Positions 18,215 to 27,652 of a stretch of 64,000 nt of DNA are shown here, in pieces. The stretch spans positions 94,545-158,544 of the forward strand of contig BGKB01000163.1 of assembly GCA_003116975.1 (NCBI GenBank), written 5' to 3'. Position numbers and translations under genes: made by a program. Source of the stretch: Aurantiochytrium sp. KH105 (Eukaryota > Sar > Bigyra > Thraustochytrida > Thraustochytriidae). Each line of letters begins with the position of its first letter. Position 1 is the stretch's first letter. Below the pieces are notes generated by a model. It was not told the DNA's origin and ran no database searches. It worked only from the letters and a program-made list of their open reading frames with translations.

Positions 18215-21200
18215 ATGAGCTTTGAGGTGCTCGCCGAGGAGCCCAATGTCGTCGGAAGTGCTGCTGCTGCTGACGACGAGAAAAAGCGACGACGCAAGCG
18301 AAAGAAGTCCAAGAAGAAAAAGGGTTCTCGAGATGGAAAGGCCGTCGAGGACTTTTGCATGGAGGCTGGATTCACGGAGGACGAGGTCGCGTTTGGTCGT
18401 GCAGAAATGGAGGAGCGAGGACTTGCTGCTGACAACCCAGAGATCGTCAAAGTCTACCTTGAGACCAAACGCAAGCGTCTTGAAGAGCACCGTCTGGCAG
18501 CCTTGTCGCGCAACCCCAAACCAGCACCACGCGCCTCGGCATCAGCACCGGCATCGGCATCGGTATTGGCACCAGCATCGGCACCAGAATCGGTACCGGC
18601 ACCGGCATCGGAGCCTGCTCAACCTCTAGTTTCAGCATCCCTTCCAATGCCATTGCCAAGTCCAGCACCGTCCATGTCAAATTCGTCGCCGGTGCCAGCT
18701 CCCGCTCCGATCCCAGCGACTTCATCAGCATCAGTACCAGCACCAACACCTCTGCCCACAGGCACTCGTGATCGTCTTCTTGCTGTCATGGATAACGTCA
18801 AAGAGGTGAGTGTCGTGCTAGACGGCTTGATTATGTGGCTGCAGAATGCCGGCGACCAAGAGCGCGTTGTGCTTTGTGAGCACGACGTTTTGACCAAGCT
18901 CTTCGCGCTGATCATGTCGTCCATTGCTTCTTCCCCGGAGCCACTCGCTCACGCCTCGCTCACTGCGCTCAAGCGTCAGCTCGGTGGCCTTCTCGACAAC
19001 CTCCTTCGGGTGACTTCGGGGACGCTCGCGGCAAGCGCCGGATCTCTCATTGACGCTGCCAGCCACCTGCGCGGCGCTAGCGATGCAGTCGATGCTATGG
19101 CCAATGTCGCGGCGCTCGCCATCTCTCAACATGCGACCAAAGCCTCGGCCCCTGAGGTTGCAAGTCATGCAGGAGACGTGAACGTGGCCCCTGCGAGTAT
19201 TTCCAGTCTTCCTGAGGGCGAGGACGTGCTCACTCAACTTGAACAAAATTTGCTTCCAGCCGTGCCTCGTGGCGACAAGCTTGTTGTCCAAACAGGCGGC
19301 GAGCGCCTGAGTCCCGGTGAGGTAGGGCGACTCTTCAGACTCCGGGATACTGGCAAGCGCGCAGCAGAGGTTGCTGCCCGCTGCGTGGAGTTTGCCAAGG
19401 CCAAGAGCGCCGATGCAACGTCCGAGCATACTCCGGATACTGACCATCTGTGTGACTTTGTGCAACAATTCCACGAGGAGGCCCAGAGCACAGCGCATAA
19501 TGCTAGTGCCGCGCAAAGCAATCTATTGGCTTTTGCGAAGGCTGAGCAAGACGCGGAGGGCCCTGATCCCGAATCTGTTCGAGCTGCCGCCAAAGAGGAA
19601 CTTGCCGCTCTCAAGACGGAACGCGCCAAGCTTGCCGCGGAGCTCGCAAGACTCGATGAGCGTATCGCGGCATCGTCAAGCTCATTGCGGGCACTCGACG
19701 AGCAAATCTCAAGCGACAAGGCTTCCGCTGAAGCACAACTCGAGACGCTTCGCTCGCAAGCCAAGTCTGCCACGACGCTCGCACAAGATGCGCAGCAGAG
19801 ACTTGTCGCAGCCACCCGTATGCAGCGCTTTGGAGCCGACCTCTCGTCTGTTCTGCGAACTTGCAGTGCCCCTGCAACCCCGGCCAACGAAGTGGCGCAG
19901 TGGACCACAAGAGCTTCGCTTGCTATGGACAGGTACCTGGCCGTTGAGGCTGCATGCACTTCGTTCATCAGGGCTCGTATGCAAGGTGCCGAGGCGCGCA
20001 TCACCGAATTTGAGACCAAGGCGTCAAACCTGAATTCAATTGGCATGCGAACACTTGCAGATGAGGCTGCCTCACGATGCGAACAGGAGCGAAAGCACAA
20101 AGCGGAAGATGAGGCGACGCTGGAAGCGCTCAAGTCCGCCGCACAGACTCTGGCTGCTTCGATCCCGAAACTGGTCGACAGCGACCTTCCTTCGTCTGCT
20201 GTTTCTGCGCTGTACCGTTGCAAGGACCATCTTGAGAAGATTGGCCTTCAGATCGACCTGTCGAGCTTGCCATCTGCATCGACTTCGCAGGAATCCACGT
20301 CTGGCAAGAAGACTCGGCCTCAACCTCCTCCGTCGAGCCCTCTGAAAATCGCGCAAGCAGCCGCGCCAGCCGCTCCCAAATCGTCGTGGTCAGGATGGGC
20401 TAAACCTCAGTCCAAGGCTCTGGGGCTCTCGATGCGGGAAATCCTTGCTCAGGAAAGCGCGGGCAACCTTGATGCTGGCGCGAAAGACCCGAAGGAGCCG
20501 CCAGTTCAAACCGAAGAAGTAGCTTCAACCTCAAGCGGCGAGGTCAAGCCTGCGAGTAGTAGGACCGAGGCAGAATCAGGTCAACTTATCAAGGACGATG
20601 TCAAGGTCAATGACGATGTACTCAAGCATGTAAATGAAAACGATGCTGACGTCGTTGCATCTTCGGACCAAGCCGCAAACACTAATTCTGATGGCGTGTC
20701 CGGTGAGGAGAGGCCGTCAAAGGCCGATGACGAGACAAGTGAGTTCGACGCTGTTGCCATCGCCAGCGATGCGCATGCCAACGTCGAATCCGAGGAAGAT
20801 GCGGACGAATCTGAAGCGAATGTCGATGCTGCAGCAAATGTCGAAGTCTCCTCTGCTGACATCAATAACCATGCGGACGCGGATCCGCAGACGGATGCTA
20901 CCACTGCCGATGCCGATGCTGACGCCGAATCCGAGGCAGATGATGTCGAATCCGAAGGGAACGTCGATGCTGCAGCACATGTCGAAGTCTCCTCTGCTGA
21001 CATCAAGAACGATGCTGATGCGGATCCGCAGACGGATGCTACCATTGGCGATGCCGATGCTGACGTCGAATCCGTGGCAGATGCGGCAGATAATGTCGAA
21101 TCCGAAGGGAACGTCGATGCTGCAGGAAATGTCGAAGTCTCCTCAGCTGACGCCGAACCCAGCACTGGTAACAGTGCTGAGAACGTCGAGGCTGACGCTG

Positions 21201-21799
21201 ACAAGGATGATGGCGTTGACATCAGTCCTGACGCTGATCCCGAGAGTATTGCTTGCAAGCAGGAGCCTCCTGTGGCGTCTAATCATGGCAAAGCAGACAT
21301 TCTGAGCGACAATCTTGACGAGTCGAGTGCTAACGCATTGGCGGCTGATGCAAATGGGATTGAAAGTGCCAGTGTAGAGACAGAATGCGACCGGGAGGAT
21401 GAACAAAAGCCATCCTCCGAGACTGAGCTTGATCAAAATGCGAGCGGGATTGATGACGCGACGGCCGCCGATCAGAGCGAGGAGGTCTCATCGGCAAAGG
21501 CTGCTGGTGGCGGCATTCGAGACGAGGCAGGAAGCGAGGAGACCTCGGAAACTCCAAGTCGCGACGAATCAGAGAGTGAAAAGGAGAACAACCAAGCTGG
21601 AGTCGTCAGCGCTGTGGGCACATCCGAAAAAGACCACGACGGAGAAAGCAAATCTGACAGTCTTGTCGGCAAGAGGGAAGAGGGTCCCGCAGACGACGAG
21701 GAGGGCCCTGCAGAGGACTTGGAGCCCAAGCAAGGAGGCGTCCCGAGACGGGGCGTCAGCAGGGGCGATGAAGAAGAGGAGGATGTGGACCTCGATTGA
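18215..21799 (+). CDS. large coiled-coil protein with basic N-terminus and repetitive acidic tail; function unknown
   Basis: 1,194 aa, one exon. In order: a lysine/arginine cluster at about 23-38 (EKKRRRKRKKSKKKKG; possible nuclear or nucleolar signal), an Ala/Pro/Ser low-complexity linker at about 100-185, a helical domain at about 190-400, a long coiled coil at about 450-650 (e.g. KTERAKLAAELARLDERIAA), a short basic-aromatic patch (SSWSGWAKPQSKALGLSMRE), and an acidic Asp/Ala/Glu/Ser tail from about 760. The tail contains a 47-residue repeat (see 20783-21150). I recognise no catalytic domain. The architecture fits a scaffold or nuclear/RNA-associated protein, but that is a guess. It is convergent with the LRR gene, 156 bp apart. 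Confidence 0.75.
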   Translation: MSFEVLAEEPNVVGSAAAADDEKKRRRKRKKSKKKKGSRDGKAVEDFCMEAGFTEDEVAFGRAEMEERGLAADNPEIVKVYLETKRKRLEEHRLAALSRNPKPAPRASASAPASASVLAPASAPESVPAPASEPAQPLVSASLPMPLPSPAPSMSNSSPVPAPAPIPATSSASVPAPTPLPTGTRDRLLAVMDNVKEVSVVLDGLIMWLQNAGDQERVVLCEHDVLTKLFALIMSSIASSPEPLAHASLTALKRQLGGLLDNLLRVTSGTLAASAGSLIDAASHLRGASDAVDAMANVAALAISQHATKASAPEVASHAGDVNVAPASISSLPEGEDVLTQLEQNLLPAVPRGDKLVVQTGGERLSPGEVGRLFRLRDTGKRAAEVAARCVEFAKAKSADATSEHTPDTDHLCDFVQQFHEEAQSTAHNASAAQSNLLAFAKAEQDAEGPDPESVRAAAKEELAALKTERAKLAAELARLDERIAASSSSLRALDEQISSDKASAEAQLETLRSQAKSATTLAQDAQQRLVAATRMQRFGADLSSVLRTCSAPATPANEVAQWTTRASLAMDRYLAVEAACTSFIRARMQGAEARITEFETKASNLNSIGMRTLADEAASRCEQERKHKAEDEATLEALKSAAQTLAASIPKLVDSDLPSSAVSALYRCKDHLEKIGLQIDLSSLPSASTSQESTSGKKTRPQPPPSSPLKIAQAAAPAAPKSSWSGWAKPQSKALGLSMREILAQESAGNLDAGAKDPKEPPVQTEEVASTSSGEVKPASSRTEAESGQLIKDDVKVNDDVLKHVNENDADVVASSDQAANTNSDGVSGEERPSKADDETSEFDAVAIASDAHANVESEEDADESEANVDAAANVEVSSADINNHADADPQTDATTADADADAESEADDVESEGNVDAAAHVEVSSADIKNDADADPQTDATIGDADADVESVADAADNVESEGNVDAAGNVEVSSADAEPSTGNSAENVEADADKDDGVDISPDADPESIACKQEPPVASNHGKADILSDNLDESSANALAADANGIESASVETECDREDEQKPSSETELDQNASGIDDATAADQSEEVSSAKAAGGGIRDEAGSEETSETPSRDESESEKENNQAGVVSAVGTSEKDHDGESKSDSLVGKREEGPADDEEGPAEDLEPKQGGVPRRGVSRGDEEEEDVDLD
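20783..21150 (+). repeat. 141-bp in-frame tandem repeat, about 2.6 copies
   Basis: Copies start at 20783, 20924 and 21065, exactly 141 bp (47 codons) apart with no net length change. Shared words include GTCGATGCTGCAG, GTCGAAGTCTCCTC and GCGGATCCGCAGACGGATGC. The encoded unit contains NVDAA-NVEVSSAD and DADPQTDAT. The third copy is partial. Confidence 0.9.
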
Positions 21800-21865
21800 T
21801 GTGGGTGCATTTCCATTCTTGTTGCCAAAGGCAAACAGGAATCAATTCAGACCCAGGTTCACCCT

Positions 21866-21930
21866 TGCCCCCCCCCCCCCCCCCCCCAAAAAAACAACAA
21901 AAAAACAACAAAAAAATCACACAGACACAA
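21866..21930. repeat. poly-C / A-rich homopolymer tract
   Basis: About 19 Cs (21869-21887) run directly into A-rich sequence with A7 blocks separated by CAAC. It lies between the convergent 3' ends of the coiled-coil and LRR genes. Tract length in the assembly may be unreliable. Confidence 0.8.
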
Positions 21931-21955
21931 GCACACAAAAGAAAAGCAATTTTAT

Positions 21956-24085
21956 TCACACAGATGATTGCAGGATGCGTTCCTGCTTATGCTTTTGCAA
22001 GTCAATGTCAGCCCTGACGTTGATGACTTGCTGGTGCAAGTCGGCTGCACGCTCGTCAATGGCTTCAATCTGTAAAGCCGTGTCTGGGTCAAGCTGGTTG
22101 AAAACGCGATCGTCGTATTGCGTAAGAATAGTTTGCGTCCTTTGCTCAATCTTGGCGAGCTTTTCTTCGACCCGAGATGGTACACCGTCGGCAGCTTTGG
22201 TGAACTTGGCGCGAATACTTTGCACGAGATTCTCGAGACCTGGGTCGCGTGCGAGCGTGGACACAGGCTCTTGCTCGTCGGCCCGCTTGATGCTCGACAG
22301 AACGAGGTAGACACGGGGTGCAAAGAGGTCTGCACATTGGCGACTCGCCACGAACAGCGACGCTGAGGCGCGAACGACTGGCTGATGGTCGGCGAGCTCC
22401 AGCGCGTCCGAAGACGTGTCAAGAGGTGAAGATTCTGGAAGATTTTCTAGATCTTGCTCGTGGTAAAATGCGCACTGCAGCACGCGATATAAGCCCGTCA
22501 TCTCAGCAGTAACGCCAGTCTGTCGCGCCGCGACCCGAGGGTTGGGAGAAAAGTAAATGTGCGACCCCAAGGCGCCCAGTCCGTGGGTTAGAGCTCTTTT
22601 AAGCGTAAGGAGATCGGGAACACCAACATATACGATGGATGCCGTGGCCGGATCCTTGCGTGCCCAGAGCTCACGCCACAGTGTAGCGTTGAAAATCTTG
22701 ACAGCCCTGTAGATTCGCAAACGCACTAACATCGATTGACTCGTGTCAGCTTTGCTGCCTGTAATCTCATCCGTGTCACTCTCGCTCCTTTCGTCAAGTT
22801 CGCGAGTTTGCCCTGGAGATTCTTCGTTCTGTTGCGCCTCTGCGATGGTAGCAGCAAGAGCATTGAGTTCAGGTGGAACGCTCGTTGATGCAGGCATGCT
22901 CGTGGCGTCGCCGTACAGCATTTGAACAGCGACCCGTTTGACGACAGCCCCGGAATCGTCAGTGACGCCTTGCATGACTTCAGCCATTGCAACCGACTCG
23001 TGTAGCTCGAGACGCGCCCGGCGCGAGAGTTGCGCAAACGCCTTTTCTTCTTGCTCAATCGTAGCTCTCTCCTCTTCGATGAGAGCCTCGAGCAGCTCAC
23101 GGTGCTGTTTTCTGGCCTTAAGCAGTTCGCTCTTGAGATGTTCAAAGTTCTGATCCCTGAGCCGCAGCTGGCGCATGCGCTCGGCGTGAACTTTCTCTCG
23201 GCCTTTGGTGACGACCTCTTGCAGTTTAGCGAATTGCCCGAGAAGCTGCGCTTTCAGGTCCTCGGCTTCCCTGACGCTTTTGAGCCTAGCAAGCTCAATT
23301 GTGCGCAACTCGTCTTTGTGCTGGCGCTGTAGTTCGTCAACTTTGTCGTGGAAGTCAAGCTGACGTTGTAAAAAGGTGTCCTCAGCGCGTGCTCGGTCAT
23401 TGTCTTCGACATGCTCGTCGTCAAGCTCGTGAAGCGTCTTGAGGACACAGATGGCAAAGGATCGATAATTCTCCTGGTACACAACGGGGCAGGCTCCAAA
23501 GAGCGCGCTTTGCATTTTCAGATTCCGAAGCTGTGGTAATACCGACAGTCTCTCAAGTTCTTTGAGCCTTGAAACCCGATTCCGCGAGAGATCGAGAACA
23601 CGGAGGTACATGTTTCCTGCGAGACCACCGAGTTCGCGAATTAGGTTTCCTTGTACGCAGAGCTCGCGGAGGTCGGTGAGATTTTCGAGATTCTCGAGGC
23701 GTTCAATGCGATTTTCCGCGAGCCACAGGCGTCGCAGTCGTGGGCAGCGTTCGAGATTTTCGATTTTAGAAATCCCGCATCGCGTGACGGAAAGCTCTGT
23801 TAAATTCGGCAAGGCATCAAGATGCTCGAGTTTGCGAACGCCTGGTTGTTTCGATAGAGTCAGTGACCGGAGCGTGGCTCCAAGGCATCGCAAATTGGGT
23901 ACGCGCTCTAACCGAGTGTCAATGAGCGTGATTTTTTGGACATTCTTGAGCTCTTCAAAGTGCTGTGAGGCCGAGGTGTCGGTGAAGATCACCTCGAGTT
24001 GCTGCAGCCTGCTGGGGTCTTCGTCGGCGCCGCAGGCCTCCTCCACAAAGTTGGCCGCTGTCGCGGCGATCTCGACGTCCGCCAT
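21956..24085 (-). CDS. leucine-rich repeat / coiled-coil protein, LRRC9-like, with a PARP-like segment
   Basis: 709 aa from the first ATG (24085). The frame stays open upstream past a TTG at 24184 with protein-like sequence (HQHVARVARAAEAAF), so an unseen upstream exon is possible. Residues about 60-230 form SDS22-type LRRs, e.g. LTELSVTRCGISKIENLERC, LRRLWLAENRIERLENLENL and LRVLDLSRNRVSRLKEL, ending in an LRR cap-like segment (ENYRSFAICVLKTLHELDD). A coiled coil follows (about 255-380). At about 450-600 the sequence VRLRIYRAVKIFNATLW then GSHIYFSPNP recalls an ADP-ribosyltransferase fold, but the expected HG is VG, so activity is unlikely. A last helix closes the protein. LRRs plus coiled coil plus such a segment fits LRRC9-type ciliary proteins; that link is inference. 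Confidence 0.7.
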   Translation of the reverse strand: MADVEIAATAANFVEEACGADEDPSRLQQLEVIFTDTSASQHFEELKNVQKITLIDTRLERVPNLRCLGATLRSLTLSKQPGVRKLEHLDALPNLTELSVTRCGISKIENLERCPRLRRLWLAENRIERLENLENLTDLRELCVQGNLIRELGGLAGNMYLRVLDLSRNRVSRLKELERLSVLPQLRNLKMQSALFGACPVVYQENYRSFAICVLKTLHELDDEHVEDNDRARAEDTFLQRQLDFHDKVDELQRQHKDELRTIELARLKSVREAEDLKAQLLGQFAKLQEVVTKGREKVHAERMRQLRLRDQNFEHLKSELLKARKQHRELLEALIEEERATIEQEEKAFAQLSRRARLELHESVAMAEVMQGVTDDSGAVVKRVAVQMLYGDATSMPASTSVPPELNALAATIAEAQQNEESPGQTRELDERSESDTDEITGSKADTSQSMLVRLRIYRAVKIFNATLWRELWARKDPATASIVYVGVPDLLTLKRALTHGLGALGSHIYFSPNPRVAARQTGVTAEMTGLYRVLQCAFYHEQDLENLPESSPLDTSSDALELADHQPVVRASASLFVASRQCADLFAPRVYLVLSSIKRADEQEPVSTLARDPGLENLVQSIRAKFTKAADGVPSRVEEKLAKIEQRTQTILTQYDDRVFNQLDPDTALQIEAIDERAADLHQQVINVRADIDLQKHKQERILQSSV

Positions 24086-24887
24086 CTGCAGGATGGCAGA
24101 GCAAGGCAGACCACGCACGCCGCCAAGAGCCTCTGCGAAAGCTGCCTCGGCCGCGCGGGCTACACGCGCGACGTGCTGGTGCAATGAGGGGTCCGAGGCG
24201 ACTTCCCTCGGCCTGGCAACGCCACGGGTGAGCGCTTTTGGGCTGTCGCGATGATGTCAGTATACTACTAACCACCTACTTACAATGTTTACTACAGGGG
24301 ACTCCGATTGTAACGGCAAGGAAGATGAAGGAGAGCTGAGGAGCACTGCGACGTGTTGGGACGCATGGGGATGGGACGGGATGATTTAGGTCGAGAACGC
24401 ACATGGATCGCATTGGCGCGGCAATACACGTGACGCTGCAGACCGCGTTCGTCATGGCAAAGAATTTGTCAAAATCGTACAGCATAAGAAAGACTTGCAG
24501 GTAGTGGTAGACTGTGGCGATTTATGACATGCCGACCTCCAGCAAGAGCAGTGGCACCAGCAGCAAGCAAGATCGACAACAGGTGCAGCCAAGCAAATCA
24601 GAGCAGTGAACGAGAAACGAACGAAAGAAAGAAAAGAAAAGGAACAAATAACTTTGGGAAAAAAGGAAAACGTATACAACGAAAAGAAACGGTTATGCAT
24701 CATCGTGGTCATGGGGCATGGAGAGCATTCTGATCTTTTGGAAAAAATCAGTTCGTGCGAAAAGAAAAAGAGTTGTCCACCCCTCAATTTGAACAGAAAA
24801 AAGAAAAGACACGAGCACACAGAGAAAAGGCACGAGACGATACGTCCTTGTCTGTGTGGGAATGTGTGCGCGTGCGCACGTGGATAT
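24086..24887. other. intergenic: LRR gene upstream region and MYB gene 3' flank
   Basis: Both neighbours are on the minus strand. The part beside the LRR gene is GC-rich; from about 24,600 to 24,840 it is A-rich with GAAAGAAAGAAAAGAAAA runs. No gene seen, but a first exon of the LRR gene could lie here. Confidence 0.35.
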
Positions 24888-25997
24888 CTATGTGCTCGCA
24901 TCGCAAGTTGAAGAAGCATTGTCCGAACGCGAAAGTTGCATGAGCAAAAGTGCGCCGTCCTCAGGACGAGATATGATGGCACCGTTGTTCGTATTGCCAT
25001 GTACAGGCACGGATATAGGTTGCTTTGCGGCGCACCGCAGTGCGGGAAACAATGATGCAGATGTGGAAAGAACAATGGACTCTTGCGTTTGTTGCAAGTG
25101 TCGGTAACGTTGCATGTGCTGCATGTGCTGCCAGCGTAGCTGACGTTCGCGCATCTGATGTATCTGCAAGAGGTCCGGAAGGGCCATGGAAGGGAAGATA
25201 GACGTCGGTGACGCGTGCGGCGCCGGCGTCAGGGGAGAAGGGGCCGAAGTGCCGAGCAGCATAGACGAGGTCGGTGCTGTTTGCGTAGGTTCACGTTTGG
25301 GCACGACGGAAGAGGCATGTTGCAGCGCAGAAAGAATGGCCATCTTTGCGGAAGGCTCAATTTTGCGCTTCTTGTTCGCACGATCAGTAAGGTTGCAGGC
25401 AGCAAACTCGGGCGAGCGCATCGTGGACGCTGGCATCTGGGGGCTTGGCGGCTGTGACTGTGGGGTTTGCTTTGCGGCACGAATAACGGGTGACTCCCGA
25501 GCTAGACGCTTGAGGTGGCGATCATACTTGCGCGCCTTGGAGTAGAAACGATTCTTGACGCTAAGGTCGGTGCGCCCGGGAAGGTGTTTGGCAATCTCGG
25601 CCCACAAGTTGCCATAGAGTTTCTGATACTGAAAAAGAATCGCGTCCTCCTCCGCCGTCCAGGACCCCTTTTTCACCTTGGGACAGAGGTGGTTCCTGTA
25701 TCGATCACGGCATTGCTTGGCGACGCGCCCGGGGAGTTTCTCTGCTACCGAAGGCCAGGCCTCTAGGCCGTGTTTCTTGACGGCCTCCAGGAGAAGCGTA
25801 TCTTCTTGAATCGTCCAGAGCTGCTTGGGCGAGCTGGCGATACTGTGACGCTTGCGGGGCGCCTTTTCAATAATCGACAGCGCGATGCGCAGCACCTGCG
25901 CCTGGGACGTTGGCGTCGACGTCGACGTCGACGTCGACGATGAAGACGACGACGACGTCGTCGTCGTCGTCGTTGTTGCGAGTTCCTCGTGCTCCAT
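24888..25997 (-). CDS. R2R3-type MYB transcription factor
   Basis: 369 aa from the ATG at 25997 (MEHEELATT). The frame continues far upstream only through simple repeats without coding character. Residues 8-30 are a Thr/Ser tract. Repeat R2 is at about 60-103 (LWTIQEDTLLLEAVKKHG, then RVAKQCRDRYRNHL; the third Trp is Tyr) and R3 at about 110-156 (KKGSWTAEEDAILFQYQ, then PGRTDLSVKNRFYSKAR). These are DNA-binding helix-turn-helix repeats, close to the animal/plant MYB type. A basic stretch (NKKRKIE, about 210-220) may be a nuclear signal. The C-terminal half is low-complexity, with a Gln/His/Arg-rich segment (QIHQMRERQLRWQHMQ). Target genes cannot be read from the sequence. Confidence 0.92.
   Translation of the reverse strand: MEHEELATTTTTTTSSSSSSSTSTSTSTPTSQAQVLRIALSIIEKAPRKRHSIASSPKQLWTIQEDTLLLEAVKKHGLEAWPSVAEKLPGRVAKQCRDRYRNHLCPKVKKGSWTAEEDAILFQYQKLYGNLWAEIAKHLPGRTDLSVKNRFYSKARKYDRHLKRLARESPVIRAAKQTPQSQPPSPQMPASTMRSPEFAACNLTDRANKKRKIEPSAKMAILSALQHASSVVPKREPTQTAPTSSMLLGTSAPSPLTPAPHASPTSIFPSMALPDLLQIHQMRERQLRWQHMQHMQRYRHLQQTQESIVLSTSASLFPALRCAAKQPISVPVHGNTNNGAIISRPEDGALLLMQLSRSDNASSTCDAST
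25915..25977. repeat. GTCGAC / GAC-GTC microsatellite encoding the MYB Ser/Thr tract
   Basis: (GTCGAC)n followed by (GAC)n and then (GTC)n. The second half is a near-perfect inverted repeat of itself. It lies inside the MYB coding region and gives the Thr and Ser runs near its N-terminus. Confidence 0.85.
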
Positions 25998-26544
25998 GCT
26001 GACTTTCGCCTGCTCCGCGGTAGTACCCCCCGTTCTTCTTGGTCTTCTCTCCACAGAGACGAGCGACACAAGGGAGATACTATATGGGGTCCGTCGGTCA
26101 CGCGCTCGCCGAGAACCCACGCCGGGCGGCTCTCCGCGCGGCGCGGCTCCCGCGCGGGCGCGTTCGCTCCGGCGCCGGCGCTGGCGTCGCTCCTGCCCCC
26201 GCGCGCCGCGCCGCTCCCTCCCGCGCGCCCGCGCGCGCGCCGCGGTCCCGGCCGCGCTGGGATCGGGCGGCGCAATTTCGCCAACGTCGCGCGCGATGCG
26301 ATGCGATGCCGCTCCGCTCCGCCGATGCAATCCGCTGCGAGCGAGGCGAGGCGAGGCGAGGCGCCGCGCCAGGCAGACGGACGCACGGACAGGCGTGCGG
26401 GCAGACGCGCGTAGCTTCTCGCGGCCGGCGCGCGCGAGGCCGCGGCTGCGCTCCCGCCTGCGCGCGACCGCCGCGCTGCGTCCTCGAAGCCCGTCTGCCC
26501 TCTCTGCCTGGGACCGGCGCGAGGGACCCGGAAAAGTCAGTCGC

Positions 26545-26640
26545 AAGGGAAAGAATGAATGAAGGAATGAAGGAATGAATGAAGGAATGAAGGAATGAAG
26601 GAATGAGTGAGTGAATGAGTGAGTGAAGGAATGAACGAAA
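26545..26640. repeat. GAATGAAG / GAGT tetranucleotide-type repeat
   Basis: Imperfect tandem array of GAAT, GAAG and GAGT units. Its reverse translation gives the His-Ser-Phe run upstream of MYB, which is not protein-coding. Confidence 0.9.
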
Positions 26641-26679
26641 AGAAAAGGGTGTGCACCCTCTCTGAGCTGCCCCTGGCTG

Positions 26680-26816
26680 CTTGCTTGCTTGCTTTCTTGC
26701 TGGTTGATTGCTTTTGTTTGGCTGGTGGCTGTTTGTTTGTTTGTTTGTTTGTTTGTTTTTTTGCCAGGTTGCTTGTCTGTTTGTTTGTTTGTTTGTTTAC
26801 TCGTTTGTTTGTTTGG
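26680..26816. repeat. (TTGC)n and (TTTG)n tetranucleotide repeats
   Basis: (CTTG)n at about 26680-26700, then two (GTTT)n blocks at about 26730-26760 and 26772-26815, separated by a short unique stretch. Confidence 0.9.
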
Positions 26817-26930
26817 ATGGCCATTGGTGGGTGTTTTGTAGAACAAGGCTTCGCGCGAGGATCTATACGCAGTATCTGGGCAGCGCACGCCACCACGGAT
26901 CGTGATGGACGCTTTGGTTTCTTATTTGTC

Positions 26931-27021
<91 letters not shown>

Positions 27022-27022
27022 G
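26931..27022. repeat. (TTG)n trinucleotide repeat, about 30 units
   Basis: An uninterrupted run of about 30 TTG/GTT units. It is the longest pure microsatellite in the window, and the poly-Leu and poly-Cys frames over it are artefacts. Confidence 0.95.
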
Positions 27023-27652
27023 CAGGCCTATCGTTGTTGTTGTGGTAAATTTTTAATCTTGGCTGTTGGGGGCGCAGTGGGAGCTGAGAATGAAGGTATG
27101 AAGATCAGAGCAGAGCGGAGCTGCGTGCAAAGAAGACGAAAAGAAATCTGTGCTGTTCAAGTATGGATCGTGCTTTATGCAGTCCACGAGGTATAGGTTC
27201 CTTGCGGTTCGGCTTTGAGATTTGTTTCTCCACAAAGACCTTTGGCCGGTCTATACCACCACAAATCAGCGGATTGCAACCAAAAAACCGGGGGCCGTGC
27301 GTCTTTAGCTCCGGCCCGCCAGCCAGGTCCGCCGCCTTTCAAGTCACACGCTGATCGAGTACGAGTCTTTCACGTAAGTCAGTGAGTCTGTCGCACACGC
27401 TCATCATGGTTCATTTTGTCAAGGAAGTCTATACATGCATGGTGGGTGACCATGCCAAAGATGGAGGCCAGCAGCGCCATCTCGTGGTTGTCAGCTGGCA
27501 CCTGCCTTGGCTCCAGCAGGGGCTCAAGGCAAGATATTTTTCGTCTCCAACGCAGGGCGCAAAAGCTTGTTTTTGTTTTTGATAGAGAGCGTGTGTTGCA
27601 CACGCACCGTGACGTGCGAACGTCCCTCCCTATTTAGATCAAAGTCGAGAAG

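Larger units (their letters stand above)
25998..27652. promoter_or_regulatory. divergent region of the MYB and 919-aa genes with a belt of simple repeats
   Basis: Next to MYB the sequence is extremely GC-rich, with (GCGAT)n at 26293-26310 and (GAGGC)n at 26340-26360. From 26,540 to 27,022 it is a series of microsatellites (annotated separately). An ACTATATGG word lies at 26078-26086, about 85 bp upstream of the MYB start. The segment from 27,023 to 27,652 is ordinary sequence leading to the 919-aa gene. No gene recognised. Confidence 0.4.

Noticed and set aside
19234-20223. 329-codon minus-strand frame inside the coiled-coil gene
   Set aside because: Ser/Ala-rich antisense of the coiled coil; explained by codon bias.
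25998-26888. Extension of the MYB frame with His-Ser-Phe and Lys-Gln-Thr repeats
   Set aside because: Has no ATG start of its own upstream of 25997, runs through simple repeats and GC-rich promoter; the Met at 25997 gives a normal MYB protein.
26619-27056. Frame giving a long poly-Cys or poly-Leu run
   Set aside because: It is simply the (TTG)n and (TTTG)n microsatellites translated.
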